Translations under genes and position numbers: made by a program | Shown here: positions 37,860 through 49,224 of the stretch, one piece after another | Layout of the letters: each line of letters opens with the position of its first letter | Numbering within the stretch: position 1 is the stretch's first letter | The notes under the pieces: model-generated | What the model was told of the DNA's origin: nothing | What the model saw: the letters and a program-made list of their open reading frames with translations, nothing else | The model's database searches: none | NCBI GenBank assembly: GCA_019055375.1 | Contig: JAHQIW010002123.1 | Location: 124,001-188,000, forward strand | DNA from: Parelaphostrongylus tenuis | Lineage: Eukaryota > Nematoda > Chromadorea > Rhabditida > Metastrongylidae | Reading direction: 5' to 3' | Length of the DNA stretch: 64,000 nucleotides

Positions 37860-38890
37860 CGTGGAGTATTCGGTAACTTTGCATGACGATAACAAGAGAA
37901 ATGAGTTCTTCTCGGATATATTCCGGAGAAAGGAATATTCGACCTTATTCGCTGGGCAGAAAATTTTCATAGATGTGTTAGTAGTCATTTGGAAGCTTAA
38001 ATCTCTGGATATAGCCGCACGTTTCTGGCTTTTCCTGACGTTGTTACAGATGAAAATCATTTGTGTTTCACACTCGCATATTTATCGCCGCACAGAGCTC
38101 TTCCTCCGGATATTTAGTAATCATTCGACGACATAATCGCTTCTAATCCCAGCGCTATGCTTTCATCCTCAAAAGACCGTTTGTCTGCAGAGTAGCAAGT
38201 AAAATAAAATGATTCATGCTTGACCAAGGTAATCTTTTGCCAATTCACGAGTCGCTCGGTGAGGCATCAGAGTCGGCTGACATGGTAATCGATCGACCTT
38301 CAGGCATATGAACGGTTAGAGAAAATCTCCTAATATATGAATCTCTTCGAGTCACTGCTAAAAGAAATTGGAAAGTTTTCGCATCCTGAATTCCATCAAA
38401 ATGATAATAATGATTGGTGATCTATCCGTATTTATGGCAAAATAAAAGTATTCAAAGTTTTATATGTGACAGAGTCGCACATTTTATCTGGAGTTTTTTT
38501 TCTAAAGAGGAAAAATTTTCTAGTCGATAACAAAGGTCGTAGTAGCATAAGATCGGTTGATAGTCAATCAATAATTGCGCAATCCCCATTACCGCCTTAC
38601 CCAGTGGCCCGTGAATTAGCCAAAGAGCACGTTACTCGCGCATGTAAATCAATCTTTTCTTACCTACTGAATTGTAGAGAAACAATCTTTACAGAATTTA
38701 AGCACAGCGTTGGAATAGCAAACATTACACTATCGAACGATTACTAATAGCCCAAGGAAAGAGCTCTGCTCAGTGGAAAATGTGCGCATGTGGACATAGT
38801 TTTATTTTGGATTTCACAGCGTTACATGAGAGTCATTTTGAAAACTATCTGCGTACGGAGGAAATGTAATTTTTTCATCTCGCTCAGTAA
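37860..38890. mobile_element. Foldback element FB4
   Basis: The left arm (37900-38220) has 'CGACCTTATTCGCTGGGCAG', 'CATAGATGTGTTAGTAGTCA', 'AAATCTCTGG' and 'AAAAGACCGTTTGTC'. The right arm (38670-38850) has the inverse set ('CGAACGATTACTAATAG', 'TTTCACAGCGTTACATGA'). The centre holds 'CGGTGAGGCATCAGAGTC'. A diverged further unit follows to about 39660. Non-coding. Confidence 0.6.
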
Positions 38891-39359
38891 GAGTCTTTTC
38901 ATGTTCAAACTTGGTTCCAAGACCAGTTATCAGATTACTAATGAAAGTTTCACGAAAAGTTAAGCACAGATTTCTAAGCGAGCAAAAAATGCGCTGGGAG
39001 TGTGGAGCGTATTTTTCTCTTCACCATCGCTACATCGCAGTACAAAGGTTTTTTCAGAAAGCAAGCCTAGTATTGGAATTTCCACTTCTCAAAGTATCTA
39101 ATGAGCACTAGAATTGCAGAAAAGTTTCTGCCTGGCGAAAAACTAAACAAAAACGAGTGCAAAGCGTACTATATATTCCGGAGGCAAATGTATTTTTCTC
39201 TTCGTTTCTGCGGCGCAACAAGTAAGCCTTTACAAAAATCAAGCATATAGTTGAAAGACAATTTTCAGCTTCCGCACAAGTATAGAAAGACTGTAAAAAA
39301 CCTGTGCTCGACGAGAAAGTCACGAAAAGGGCAGTGTGCCTTTTTTGGTACACTTGGTC

Positions 39360-39490
39360 TTCAAAGAGTCAATCCTTTGACGACGATAGTCAAAACCATT
39401 GCGCGCAGCGCGGTTCTGAAACGGCGTGCGATTATTTCACTGATCACGGTTCTTTCCCATTTTAAGAAAATTTTCACGTTTTTTTTTCTA
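39360..39490. repeat. Interspersed repeat Y, copy 2
   Basis: Homologous to 16330-16520 (see there). Confidence 0.4.
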
Positions 39491-39667
39491 GACAGAACCT
39501 CCTTTGTTTCTGTGGATATAAATTTAGTATGTATTGAGAAGAAGTCCTCCTTTACAACGCAGCTTTACAGCTTGAGCATACAACGCGAATCCATTGGTTT
39601 TGCCTTATTTTATTTTACCACTACACAAGAGTTATCGCACCGATGTAAGCGAGAAAGTAGTGAATAG

Positions 39668-40235
39668 TTTGTCAAAAATATACTGCCCACTGTATGCGAT
39701 GTGAATTCATTTATAACTATCAACAGGTTTTCCGTTATTAGTGTAATTCAGAAGGTGGAACCTCCACAGAACTACACAACAGGTTTTGTTTCATCGTTTC
39801 ATCGGAAATAACACTTTGATTATCCACTTTTTGTGAGCAATGAACATTGGTACGTGGCGGCTTCTGTCACCAGACATGAGCACTGATTTTACCTGCTATA
39901 CTTATTTTCCTTCTAGCTAAATATCGCCTGTGTAATATTGCGTAATTTGTTCAGTTTTGAGCTCTCCGGATAACTGAACGTCGCCAAGTGCAGGTAGATG
40001 CGACTGTCCATCACTGCATAACCAACCTCCTTGTCCGTCATGTGTTTTGATGAAATCTTTTTCCGCTGATAGAAAGGAGTTCTATACAAGAAGAGCATTT
40101 CTTACAGATTACTATGAAGCTGTTTGTAGTGGAAGTTGCAGGAAAGAGTGTATCTATAGAACTTGTTTAGTATAGAGTTTTGCCATTTTTGCCGATAAAG
40201 GATAAAGGATTTTTGCCGATAGAGACTAAGAAATC
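39668..40235. other. Spacer upstream of a candidate first exon
   Basis: No repeat recognised. 'TTTTTGCCGATA' is repeated just before 40236. Confidence 0.35.
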
Positions 40236-40278
40236 ATGTTCGGTCGTATGTTTGGAAACAATGACGATGTGGACGTCG
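40236..40278 (+). other. Candidate first coding exon of an unknown gene
   Basis: ATG at 40236 opens MFGRMFGNNDDVDV and ends at a strong donor (G|GTGAGTAAG). Start context AATC-ATG is acceptable. The short Gly/Phe then acidic peptide looks like a genuine N terminus, but no following exon was recognised in the next 3 kb, which is occupied by duplication unit C. It may be a relic. Confidence 0.3.
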
Positions 40279-40614
40279 GTGAGTAAGCCGATAACACCAT
40301 AGAAAACAAGAAAACAGTATCAACAGTCATATATGTTATTCAAACGATGAAGAACAATGTAGTTCGAAAAATGAGAGATAAATGTTGCTTTTTAATTGGT
40401 TGTTTTCGAAATCCTCGTGGCAAAACCTCAGCCACTTTCATATTGTACCCCGAAAAGGCTTGGAACTCTCTGAGAATGTATCAATAGTTAGATATATTTC
40501 TGAGTGCTCAAGGACAGTGTTGTCGCTGAGAATCCTTCCCTCCCATCAGAGACGTTCAGTTCTCTTAGGTGACGTATTGCCTATGTGCAAGTAGCCAACT
40601 CACTTCAGTGAACT

Positions 40615-40700
40615 AATCATGACCAACATACTCCCACTGTGCACGCTCCCGCGATATAGGTGAAACCCAGGCTCGAGCTCCGCTTCAGACGAAAAGATTT
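40615..40700 (+). repeat. tRNA-derived repeat fragment
   Basis: 'TGCACGCTCCCGCGATA' and 'GGCTCGAGCTCCGCTTCAGACG' correspond to the anticodon arm and T arm plus acceptor of the 7762-type repeat. The 5' half is lost. Confidence 0.45.
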
Positions 40701-40839
40701 GTCTATCTTTCAGCTTCTATGAATGTTTATTTATAACATCATAAACTTGTTAAGAGAGCAGTTAACCAAAAAATCGATCTTCTCGTCTTCTGCAATTTAC
40801 ATTATGCATTCAACAAGACCCAACAACTCACTTATTGTG

Positions 40840-41760
40840 CGGGTCTCACCACTTTCTGCATTTGATTAGTTCCCTCACATTCATCGTCCACAAAGGCTTG
40901 CGAGCATTTTACGTATTGTTTTCGCTACTCAAAAGTTTAGCCTTCTGAACATTAAATGCTGGTCGAGTCGATGTCCATTGCAATGTCGTATCCGCACCAG
41001 GACATCTCTCACAGATTTTGTGTGAACATGAGAGAGGGTATTGAACCCTCACATTCCCTCTAGATGCAATGTACCGCTACCTCTCCACTCTCTCCACGGC
41101 GGATTTTTCCCATGATTTTCTCTATTCTACAAAAATTAATGCACTTCGTGGGCATCATGTCAGTTTTCTAAGCTTTAATTGGTTTTCAGAATTTGGATAG
41201 TTGCACAGACTAAGCGGACTGTAGACCAACATAAAGATTTCGCAAACATTTTTGAGTGCAGCTCCGCTTTTGTTAAGTGCGCTTTTGTTTAGTTTAAGGA
41301 GGTGTGCTTCTGTCAAGCCAGGCCACTACCCTGGACATGATTTATTTTAGTATAAAATTGACTATGCATATGCACGGTACGATGTAAACGAAAAAGAGTC
41401 GTTCTTGCTGTATAGAGGTAAGGAAGCACAGGTTTCATACCAGCGATGGTGATGGTATTACTCCTCTCTTAATCCCTATGGTATCAAGTTCGCAACTTTT
41501 TCATTAAAACCATTCCAAGTTCTGAAATGCAGAACAATTGTTTATTTGCTATCTTTGCGTCTTTCTGCAGGTTTTCGGATGATTTCCAGATGGTCAATTT
41601 CGATTTAAGGCCTCAACTTCTTTCTGCAACTGTTGATATCCCACAATATCCTTCTTCATCGTTGAGAATCATTTATTCTCTGGAAATTTCTCAAGCCAGC
41701 AGTAGAGATCATTTTCTTCACCTTTCGTCACCTGTAGGAGTTTCAGTGGCATTTGCGTGA
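40840..41760 (-). mobile_element. Decayed DNA transposon remnant, duplication copy C
   Basis: Segments 40840-41000, 41270-41420 and 41530-41760 match 2040-2190, 2420-2560 and 2690-2880 in the same order. On the minus strand near 41600 the aligned phrase is SGNHPKTCRKTQR, again like N-P-x-x-x-R-K. Stops are frequent. Confidence 0.45.
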
Positions 41761-41899
41761 GAGTTTAGTTCCAGTAGCGATTGCGATTCCAGACAAACAC
41801 AGTGATAGCGACTCACCAAAATAAAGGCCGTCGGAAATCATTTTGTGACCGCCCATTGCGGTATTATGATATTTAAATAAAGCGAACGATGTAGAGTGG

Positions 41900-42000
41900 T
41901 GTGCGAAAACGTTTGCGCCAGCCGGAATTTGAACCACATATTACTCTTCCCGCGAACATGTGCTAAACGGTGGCACCACCGACGCCCGTTTTGTACTCCA
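41900..42000 (-). repeat. tRNA-derived repeat, inverted copy
   Basis: Minus strand 41985-41915 (71 nt) pairs GCGTCGG with CTGGCGC at its ends and retains a B-box-like GGTTCAAATTCC. Same family as 8766-8839. Confidence 0.6.
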
Positions 42001-42114
42001 CTCTTTCTACACTAAAATGCGTTATCTGTCGACAGCCAAACGTCTATGGTGTGGCGAGGAGTCATTATCGACATTGAACTCACATTTGTTGACAGATATT
42101 GGATTTCAGTTATC

Positions 42115-43281
42115 GTTTTTTAGAAGGCCATCGTTTTCAACGACTTCTGCCACCAAGCCACCATGTTTCGGATTTGGTCAAAGTACCACTCTATTGATTT
42201 TGAATCAAAGACTTTTGAAATATCTCTCCAACTTCATAGAACGATGCAGATTGGAGATCCTCCAAGAAATGTTGCACTGGGATCAGAAAAGACCAAAGTC
42301 GAATGGAACGCAATCTGCAGTGTAAATGGGGTGCAGCAGAACTTCGACTCCGGGCAATTCATCAAACTTGTCTTTAGTCGTTTTGGCAGTGTGTGGTCTG
42401 GCATTGCCTTGCTGCATCAAAACGCACTTTCGATTGACCAAAGTCGAGCACTTCTCCTCAGGCTTGTTGTGAATTCGACCTGACCACTGACAATAAATTG
42501 ACGTTGATGGACTTGCCATTTGGAACCAACTCAAAATGCACGACTACTTCGAAATTCTACGAAACACAATCATGACCTTCTTGCCAAATCGGTTTTGGTT
42601 CGGAACTGACAGCATAGCTTGACCTTTCTGAACCTGCAGCTACTGCCAATTGTGGTTGGCCAGGTATACCCACTTCTCGCTCGAAGTCACAATGCGTTTG
42701 CAAAGTCGGTCATTCAGTAAATTGTTGAGCAAATGGCAAGAATTTCGGCTCCTTATGGTTTGTGCTCCAGTGAGCCCGTATGGATTTTGTCGTGGCTTCT
42801 TGTGACAAAGTTAAGCTGGTGGCGATGAGTTAGCACAATTGTATGAGAACACAAGTTCGTTTGCCGATTCGCGTGCACTTGCCGACGATTCATCTTGGAA
42901 AGCAGCAATAAAATTTCCGTCGTTCAACTTTGTTGGAGGTCCTGAATGAAGCTTGTCTTCAAAATCAGGATCTTAAGCATTATGGCGCTGAAACCAGCGT
43001 CCAGAAGCAGATTTGCTTCTTGTGCCTTCTCCTTCAACTTTAATGATGTCATTGACTGTAGTTCGCTGTGGAAGACCCTTTCTTCAATAATGACACAATA
43101 AAAGACGAACGTCAATTGTATCGCTGTACATGGCGGAGGCTTGCAACAAAGTGTAAACAAGACGAATAATATCTTGGCCTTCGGTGGATTATCCCACATA
43201 AGTTGTTCTAATATTCTCATGTTATGCATGGAAGTTATCTCATTCTTCTTAAATTGCCGTAGAGTTTTCTTTTCAACCGTA
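42115..43281 (-). mobile_element. Mariner, longest copy, catalytic Asp lost (M4)
   Basis: Minus-strand frame 42534-42283 reads RKCVLMQQGNARPHTAKTTK, then KFDELPGVEVLLHP and PFDFGLF. This is the mariner QQDNARPHTA block with the second catalytic Asp changed to Gly, and the third-Asp block retained as F-D-F. The DNA-binding half follows at 42780-43230 in broken frames (LVFSYNCANSS..., KAQEANLLLDAG). The right terminal repeat is 43261-43281 (TTTTCTTTTCAACCGTA); the left end is not clear. It sits between the transposon remnant and exon 1 of acetyltransferase copy C. Confidence 0.8.
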
Positions 43282-43635
43282 TGGCTATAATTCGAAAAAT
43301 CTCTGGCAAAGGGCTGTTGAACTGGTCTATTGAGATCATTCTATTGTTCGGTTCGGTAATTTTGTTTTATTGATAAGAAAAAAATTTAGGCCTGAAATAG
43401 GAGAGCTCAATGAGTATAATTTTAGAACAGTCACTTGATTCATGAATCGAAATGTGTTCTTATGAGACAAGACATATGAGAAGCATATGTATTGAAATCA
43501 GTTAAGATCTGCTTAGCGAATGATTTTTTGGAACCTTTCATGAAGTAATCTTGGTTTTTTCTCCTAATCCGTTCTTTCACATTTTCATATCTTGCCATAT
43601 GAAAATAATGCCTTTCATGCCTAATTTTTCCAGTG

Positions 43636-46600
43636 ATGGCTGTGTCAGTGAATCACGTCACCTCGGCCGATGCACCGGCGTTGATGGAAATGATCAGAGA
43701 GCACGCGAGATTCGTAAAATGTCCTGAGGCTGTAAAAGTGACTATAACGAATTGAAGCTTTCTACTTTTTCCAATTTATTTTTTGAACTTTCCTGTTTTT
43801 ATATATAATTTGGCCACCTTTGAAGGAAATCATAGAAAACTATTTTCACTATCAAATTGGTTTTTTTGAGCAGCTTCTTAGTCACTATTAATATTCATAT
43901 GCATTCGTTGAACGAATGGACAGCATCTCGACTAAGTTAAGAACGCTAGTCTTGGCGTTTGCCAATTTGAGATATATAACACTCAGTTATCTCATTCTTC
44001 TTTGTATCTTCTTTGTAGTTGTATAAAGATACGAAAATATTTTCTTAGACAAATAGACAACTTGTTTTCATGAGTAGTGGAAATCTAGTCCGTTTTCTAT
44101 TCGTTTCCTTCTCATACAAGTTTTCATGATTGGATTGTAAACTTTCTGTACGAAGAGATCCGTACAGTCCATTACGTGGCGAATCGTTTTTAGCTTCAAG
44201 TCCAATTGATCCATAGGGCACGAAATTGTTCTCCTGGCGTATGTAGTGATTTTAGAGGAAGCATTTCTCTTACGTTCACTTCACACAAACACTTCATATT
44301 ATACGACTGGCTCATCGATATTCCATCTGCATTATGTAATCACTGCGGTATGAAAAATAGATTGCTTCAAGGGAACTCCATGTGATAAAAATTGTGGGGT
44401 TATCTTTTCTTCATTGACTTATTTATTCGACTCAGCTCACATAGTCTACGGATGTTCTGTTTTATCATTCGGTTCCTTTTCCTGCACTGATCATCGCTCT
44501 TGTTGAGGTCGCATGGAATGTGTGGCTTCTTAAATATCGATTTCACGCTTAATGTCAAAGAGTTCTGGTTTGGTTAGCTGTTCCTCGATTCCTGTGACGA
44601 TTTTGCAATAGAATTCCCAGTTCTTAAGCACCTGCAGTCGATACCCATGTTTTAAATTTAACGAACTCCAGCTAGACAATTTGCCGACCTCTGATGGATA
44701 TTGGGCTTAGCTAGCCGGGACCGTGATAGGGCGGCAGCTGTGCGTGTGCTGTGGCGGCATCTTCAACCATAGCCCTTCTCACAGTGCTGACAATCGTGGT
44801 ATCATTTGTTTTAGATTAACTACTTTCCAAACCGAAATTTGTTCATGTCACAAAGCCTCTAATTCAGTTGTTCAGCAAAAAAAGCCTTTACAGTGTATGG
44901 CTAAAGCAAATCTTCGCATGAAGAAGCAGCTGTCGAGATTTAATACAGATTATCTTTACTATGGGAGAGTTGAACTGGAAGTATCTGTGAGGCTATGACC
45001 ATCTTGTTTTGGGTGCAAACTGTGCCAAAGTAGTTTTTTTTCCTTCCAAAGAAATAGATCTCATGGAAGCAGGACGTTCCGGAACGAAGTTCAAAAAATA
45101 TTTGGCACTCTATTTTCGCTCTTCTATCGAATATTTCCTGATTACGTACTCGCTTTTGCCGGTTATTATTCACTTATTGCTGAAGTCTTGCTCAAAAAGT
45201 TTATAGGATTTTCAGCTGCTGATTACTCTTCCCAGTTTAGTAGGAAATGCGACTATTTACTCTCATGGCTGTGATGGTTAAGGAATATCAACTGACCGTA
45301 TAAGGACCCAAGATAGACAACGATTCTCTGTACAATCGGATCTACGCAAGCAACATTTCGTTGTAACTCCATGGTGTTATCAATTCAATTGTTGCTTAGC
45401 TCTAAGATGGAATTCTCAAACTTCTTCATACTCTATGAGATCGTGCCTGAAGATGAACGCTCTATTGCATATCGTATTTCAACCCTCAATAGTTCTTTAA
45501 ATCGGTCGTGCTTGAAACGTCGCTTAAAATTTAATGTAGCCTGAGAGGATACTTCAGATCATTCCGAGATTGCCACCCTAATAATTTACGTACGTTTCGG
45601 CGGTCTTGCTCTCCTCCTCAGTTGGAAATCGGTGGAAACTGCAACATCGCGTGATATTTCGCGTTGTATTCACCGACCCTTCTGGGACCGTCTCTAATAT
45701 AAGTAGGGACGGATTGTGGCACATCTGACTCTGATGAGGCGGGCGAGACCGCCGAAATGCGCCTAAGACATTCGTGCAACAACTTCGAGAAGGCTTAGAA
45801 CACTCTCTCAGGCTCAAAAGTTCTATTCACGATAAACATATGAACCAATTTACAATCTATGTGTTCATTCGCAAACGAAGACTAGTTTGCAATAAATGTT
45901 ACATCTGTGTGATTACTCTTGTCAAGCATTTTTCAGCAATAGGAGCATGCTTATAAAATAATGCACTTCCGAAAAGGTGTAAAAGCTTGTGGTGCTGCGC
46001 TTGTGAAATAATAGTTGCTTCTCATTCACCTTTGTTCATTAGATTTCTCGCTAGCGCAAAGAGTCAAAAAATGAGTTTGTTGAAAAACAATCCTACAAAA
46101 TTTTTATTAGTTGCACTTCACAGTCATCCACTTAACTGGAAATTCAGATCGACGACCTGAAACTTGCATCATACCTCAACAGAGGCGCATTGAAAGGTTA
46201 CGTGCTACGCGAAGGTGATGAGCTTGCTGCGATGGTCTTATATTTCTTCGCTTATTCAACATGGGAAGGAGAGTATATCCATATGGAAGATCTGTATGTG
46301 CGGCCAGAGTTTCGTCGGAAGAGCTATGGAAAAATATTATGGCGAATGATTGGACAATTGGCCAAAGAATTGAAAATTCGAAGGTGCGACAGCATTTTTC
46401 ATTCGCGTTTATTTCAACGCCAGAAAAATTAGTATTTTTTAGTTTTACTCCTGAAGTACTTTTATCGGTGCTGAAGCTAGTGTAAGGTTTATGTTAACTA
46501 AGAGATCACAAAAAACGATACTAAGCAAAATGTGGCAGAAGTTATTCGGGTAAAAAAATCACTTCCATACGCTTCTCTTTCTTCCACCTCTTTTTCAAAC

Positions 46601-47115
46601 TTTAACAGACAGTTGTACCATTTGTTTACTTTCATATGTAAAAAGTTGGGAAGTTGGATTATGATCAGGACTGAGCAAGTTTCAACCTTATCGAAACCAT
46701 GTGGGCATTGCAGTTCCATAGGGGACTGGACTTTTCACAGATAAGTGCGCGTATTTCAGCATATGAGCCAACCATCCAGTCATTTGACTCAGTAAAATTC
46801 CCTTCCATCATCCAGAAATTTTCTCGCCTCCTGGGGTCCACACTTATTATCTTTTCAGCGTCATTTATGTGAACTCTTGATCAGTATTACACAACAGAAA
46901 AACTACATTTTTCACATTTTATTCACTCTTGGATATTGATTTCTAGATTGCAATGGAATGTTCTCAACTGGAATTCTGGTGCTATCTCTTTCTACGCGAC
47001 TCTGCCATGTGAGAATTTAACGAAAAAAGAAGGTTGGATACAGTATGGATTGAATGCCGATGGTATTAACAAATTAGCTGATTTAGAAATTAATGTCAAT
47101 ATACATGGTCCTTGA
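43636..47115 (+). CDS. SSAT/thialysine-type GNAT N-acetyltransferase, copy C (3 exons)
   Basis: Exons 43636-43737, 46148-46383 and 46947-47115 (stop TGA 47113-47115) have the same lengths and phases as copy A and join to 168 codons; the two products agree at about 74% of positions by hand count. Conserved: STWEGEYIHMEDLYVRP, the W-N-x-x-A-I-x-F-Y helix and KKEGW. Odd points: the acetyl-CoA loop reads FRRKSYGKIL, so the first Gly of R-x-x-G-x-G is Ser; the N-terminal ELAEFEKMP is EHARFVKCP; the first donor is GTGACT, weaker than GTAATG in A or GTGAGT in B. The frame is open, so it is either a diverged paralogue or one decaying without stops yet. Intron 1 carries an inverted hammerhead-like repeat pair at 45593-45760. 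No AATAAA at once; CATAAA at 47126. Confidence 0.75.
45593..45762. repeat. Inverted pair of hammerhead-like motifs (MITE-like, H3/H4)
   Basis: The ends form an inverted repeat: TTTCGGCGGTCTTGCTCTCC at left and GGCGGGCGAGACCGCCGAAA at right. The right end, plus strand, is CTGATGA (45731-45737), a perfect 5-bp helix GGCGG/CCGCC with loop GCGAGA, then GAAAT: a hammerhead core with good stem II. The left end, minus strand, is CTGAGGA (45621-45615) with GAAAC (45598-45594) and ACGTACGT as a possible stem III. Stem I is not convincing for either. Confidence 0.5.
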
Positions 47116-47721
47116 TTAACAGTTGCATAAATCCAAGTTGATCTATGTTTGTTTTGCTTGTTTTCACGTCCAATAAGAGTGATTTCATGGTGAACGTCGA
47201 TCCAAAAACTCCGCTTGGTTAAACCAAGGAAAACAACGCGATTTTCCTAAATTATCTTCGAAATATTGTATTTATGGTATTTGTTCTGTGTTGCAGCACA
47301 TATTAGTTGCAAATAACCAGAACTGATTTCGAAACTGCGAATCTTGTCTTTTACCTTGAAAAGAATTTTGATTTTATTCCGCTCCAGCTTGGAATTCAAG
47401 TAAAGACTAGACTTTAAAATTGCTGGTTCAAAAACAACAATGTATAAAGCGTGTTTTCAATGTTTCTATAATGACTACCAATGAGAGCAATGAAAAATGA
47501 ATTCACAAAGTCTAAAAGAGAATTTCATAGCATAACGGCATAGGGCAATACGTTGCTGAATGAGTGCTCTTTCAAGATGAACTCAAGGCAAATAGTTCAG
47601 CTTAATGTAACCTCCATCTACTCAACATTATGGTTACTAGCCATTCGATGAAGAAGTGGTTTTGCTGGTTATTCTTATGTAGCACAGCGAACTATGTAAT
47701 ACCATGATTCAAAGTTCAGCT
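47116..47721. other. 3' flank of acetyltransferase copy C
   Basis: The first about 120 bp after the stop still resemble the flank of copy A (CATAAATC, 'AGTGTGATTT/AGAGTGATTT'); similarity then ends. The rest is unassigned. Confidence 0.4.
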
Positions 47722-48572
47722 GTCTCATCTGTCGTCCCATTGATGGCCGAGTGACTCGAGCGGGCACCAGCAATACTTCCGATTTTCTCGATCGCGTGCA
47801 AAGGTAGTTCAGTGCGTCCTTTCTCGCTCTTGAATTCGCTGAGCATCATGCCTTCCTTTTAGGCCTTCAGTAAAGAGTGTGGAACCATCGGTGCGGTGAT
47901 CTTTCTGTGGAGCGCATGACATCCCGAAGAATCCAATCGGTAACGGCTCTCATCTATCGGTAGTCGTACGCGAACAATGTGCCTGGCCCACTTTGTTTTC
48001 GATATGACATGTGGAACGGCATCCTTTACCTTCAATCGTTGACGTAGGTCAGAACTTCGAATCCTTTCGCCAATTGGCGAGATACGGAATAATCCTAGCA
48101 TCGACCTTTTGGCTGCGCGTTCAAAACTGCCAGGTGATCTTTCATCCTGCTTACATAGCGGTCAGATTTCGTGCATACGTTAGGCAGGGATAATCGTTGA
48201 GTTGAAAAGGTGGGCACGGAGTCGGACGCTCTTTGTTTTCTTCACTACGTCCTTGATGATCTTTAACGTCCCCTCAGCCGCTCGTTTCCTTTTGCTCAAC
48301 TATGGAGCTAAGTTGTTTATAATTTTGACTTCAAGACCTAGATAGACGTAAATAGAACATCTGCAGATGTTCGTTTCGTTGAGCGTGAATGGGGCATTCA
48401 GAGCGCATCCATTCCTAATAAACATCGTTTCCGTTAGATTTAGTCGGAGAGCAATCTTTTCACGGGCGTTGTCGAAATCGGTCAACATTCGCTCCGCCTC
48501 GCTAATGCTTGATATTATAAGGACGACATCATCAGCGAGCGAAGATGATCTGATTGTTGACTGCGATTTTCA

Positions 48573-48614
48573 CTCCGGTGTTTTAGAGGTCTCATTCTCC
48601 TCGTCAGTGACCCA
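48573..48614 (-). ncRNA. Terminal, truncated hammerhead-like motif (H5)
   Basis: Minus strand CTGACGA (48607-48601), stem II GGAGA...CCTCT, then AAAAC where GAAAC is expected (G12 to A), then ACACCGG at the element boundary. The 3' part of stem III and the cleavage triplet are missing because the insertion ends here. Confidence 0.5.
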
Positions 48615-48830
48615 CGCCCCACATTAAGCCCTGCATTATAGCAAGGAAAGAAGCGTATGTGGTGACGGCACAGTGGACAATGACACTGGTCCATCACCAC
48701 TGTTCAGTTAATGGATTTCGACTGGTAGACCAAAATGAATCCGTAGGATCGACTGTTTTTGAAAACTCGTAATAAACATTCAAGGAATTCCAAGAAAGAA
48801 TGTTTTAAGCCTAAACGAGGTTGGTACGCC

Positions 48831-48881
48831 AGGGCCATACACCGGTGTTTCGGTGGTTTCGGCCTTCTCGTCAGTGTCCCC
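48831..48881 (-). ncRNA. Hammerhead ribozyme candidate, most complete copy (H6)
   Basis: Minus-strand reading: 5' arm GGGGACA (48881-48875); core CTGACGA (48874-48868, position 7 is C, which hammerheads tolerate); stem II GAAGG...CCACC with loop CCGAAA (3 of 5 pairs); core GAAA (48851-48848); stem III ACACC/GGTGT, a perfect self-complementary hairpin (48848-48839); cleavage triplet GTA with the cut predicted after 48838; and 3' arm TGGCCCT (48837-48831). Stem I pairs six of seven positions including one G-U, with one A-G mismatch. Topology is type I. Stem II is the weak point, so activity is uncertain, but the sister motif at 49181 has a fully paired stem II. Confidence 0.6.
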
Positions 48882-49173
48882 CGCCCCACATTAAGCCCTG
48901 CATTGTAGCAAGGAGGGAAGCGTATGTGGTGACGGCACAGTGGACAATGACACTGGCCTATCTTGACTTTTCAGTCGATGGATCGCGGCTGGTAGAGCAA
49001 AGTTCAGCCATGGCATCGACTGTTTTTGAAACCTCGCAATAAACATTTAAAATAATTTAAAAAAAATGTTCAAGGCCTAAACGAGGTTAACGCGCCAGGG
49101 TAACGGCCACAGTGGACAATGACTAGTCCATCATCACTTTTCGGTCGATGGATCTCGGGCGTAATGTGGGGCG

Positions 49174-49224
49174 TCGGTCGCTGACGCGGAGGACGAGACC
49201 TCTGAAACACCGATGTATGGCCCT
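49174..49224 (+). ncRNA. Hammerhead-like motif in the inverted unit (H7)
   Basis: Plus strand CTGACGC (49181-49187, with invariant A9 changed to C), stem II GGAGG/CCTCT with loop ACGAGA (five pairs, one G-U), GAAAC (49204-49208), stem III ACACC/GATGT with one mismatch, and cleavage triplet GTA. Stem I has about five pairs including two wobbles. The A9 change probably kills cleavage, but the architecture confirms the family. Confidence 0.5.
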
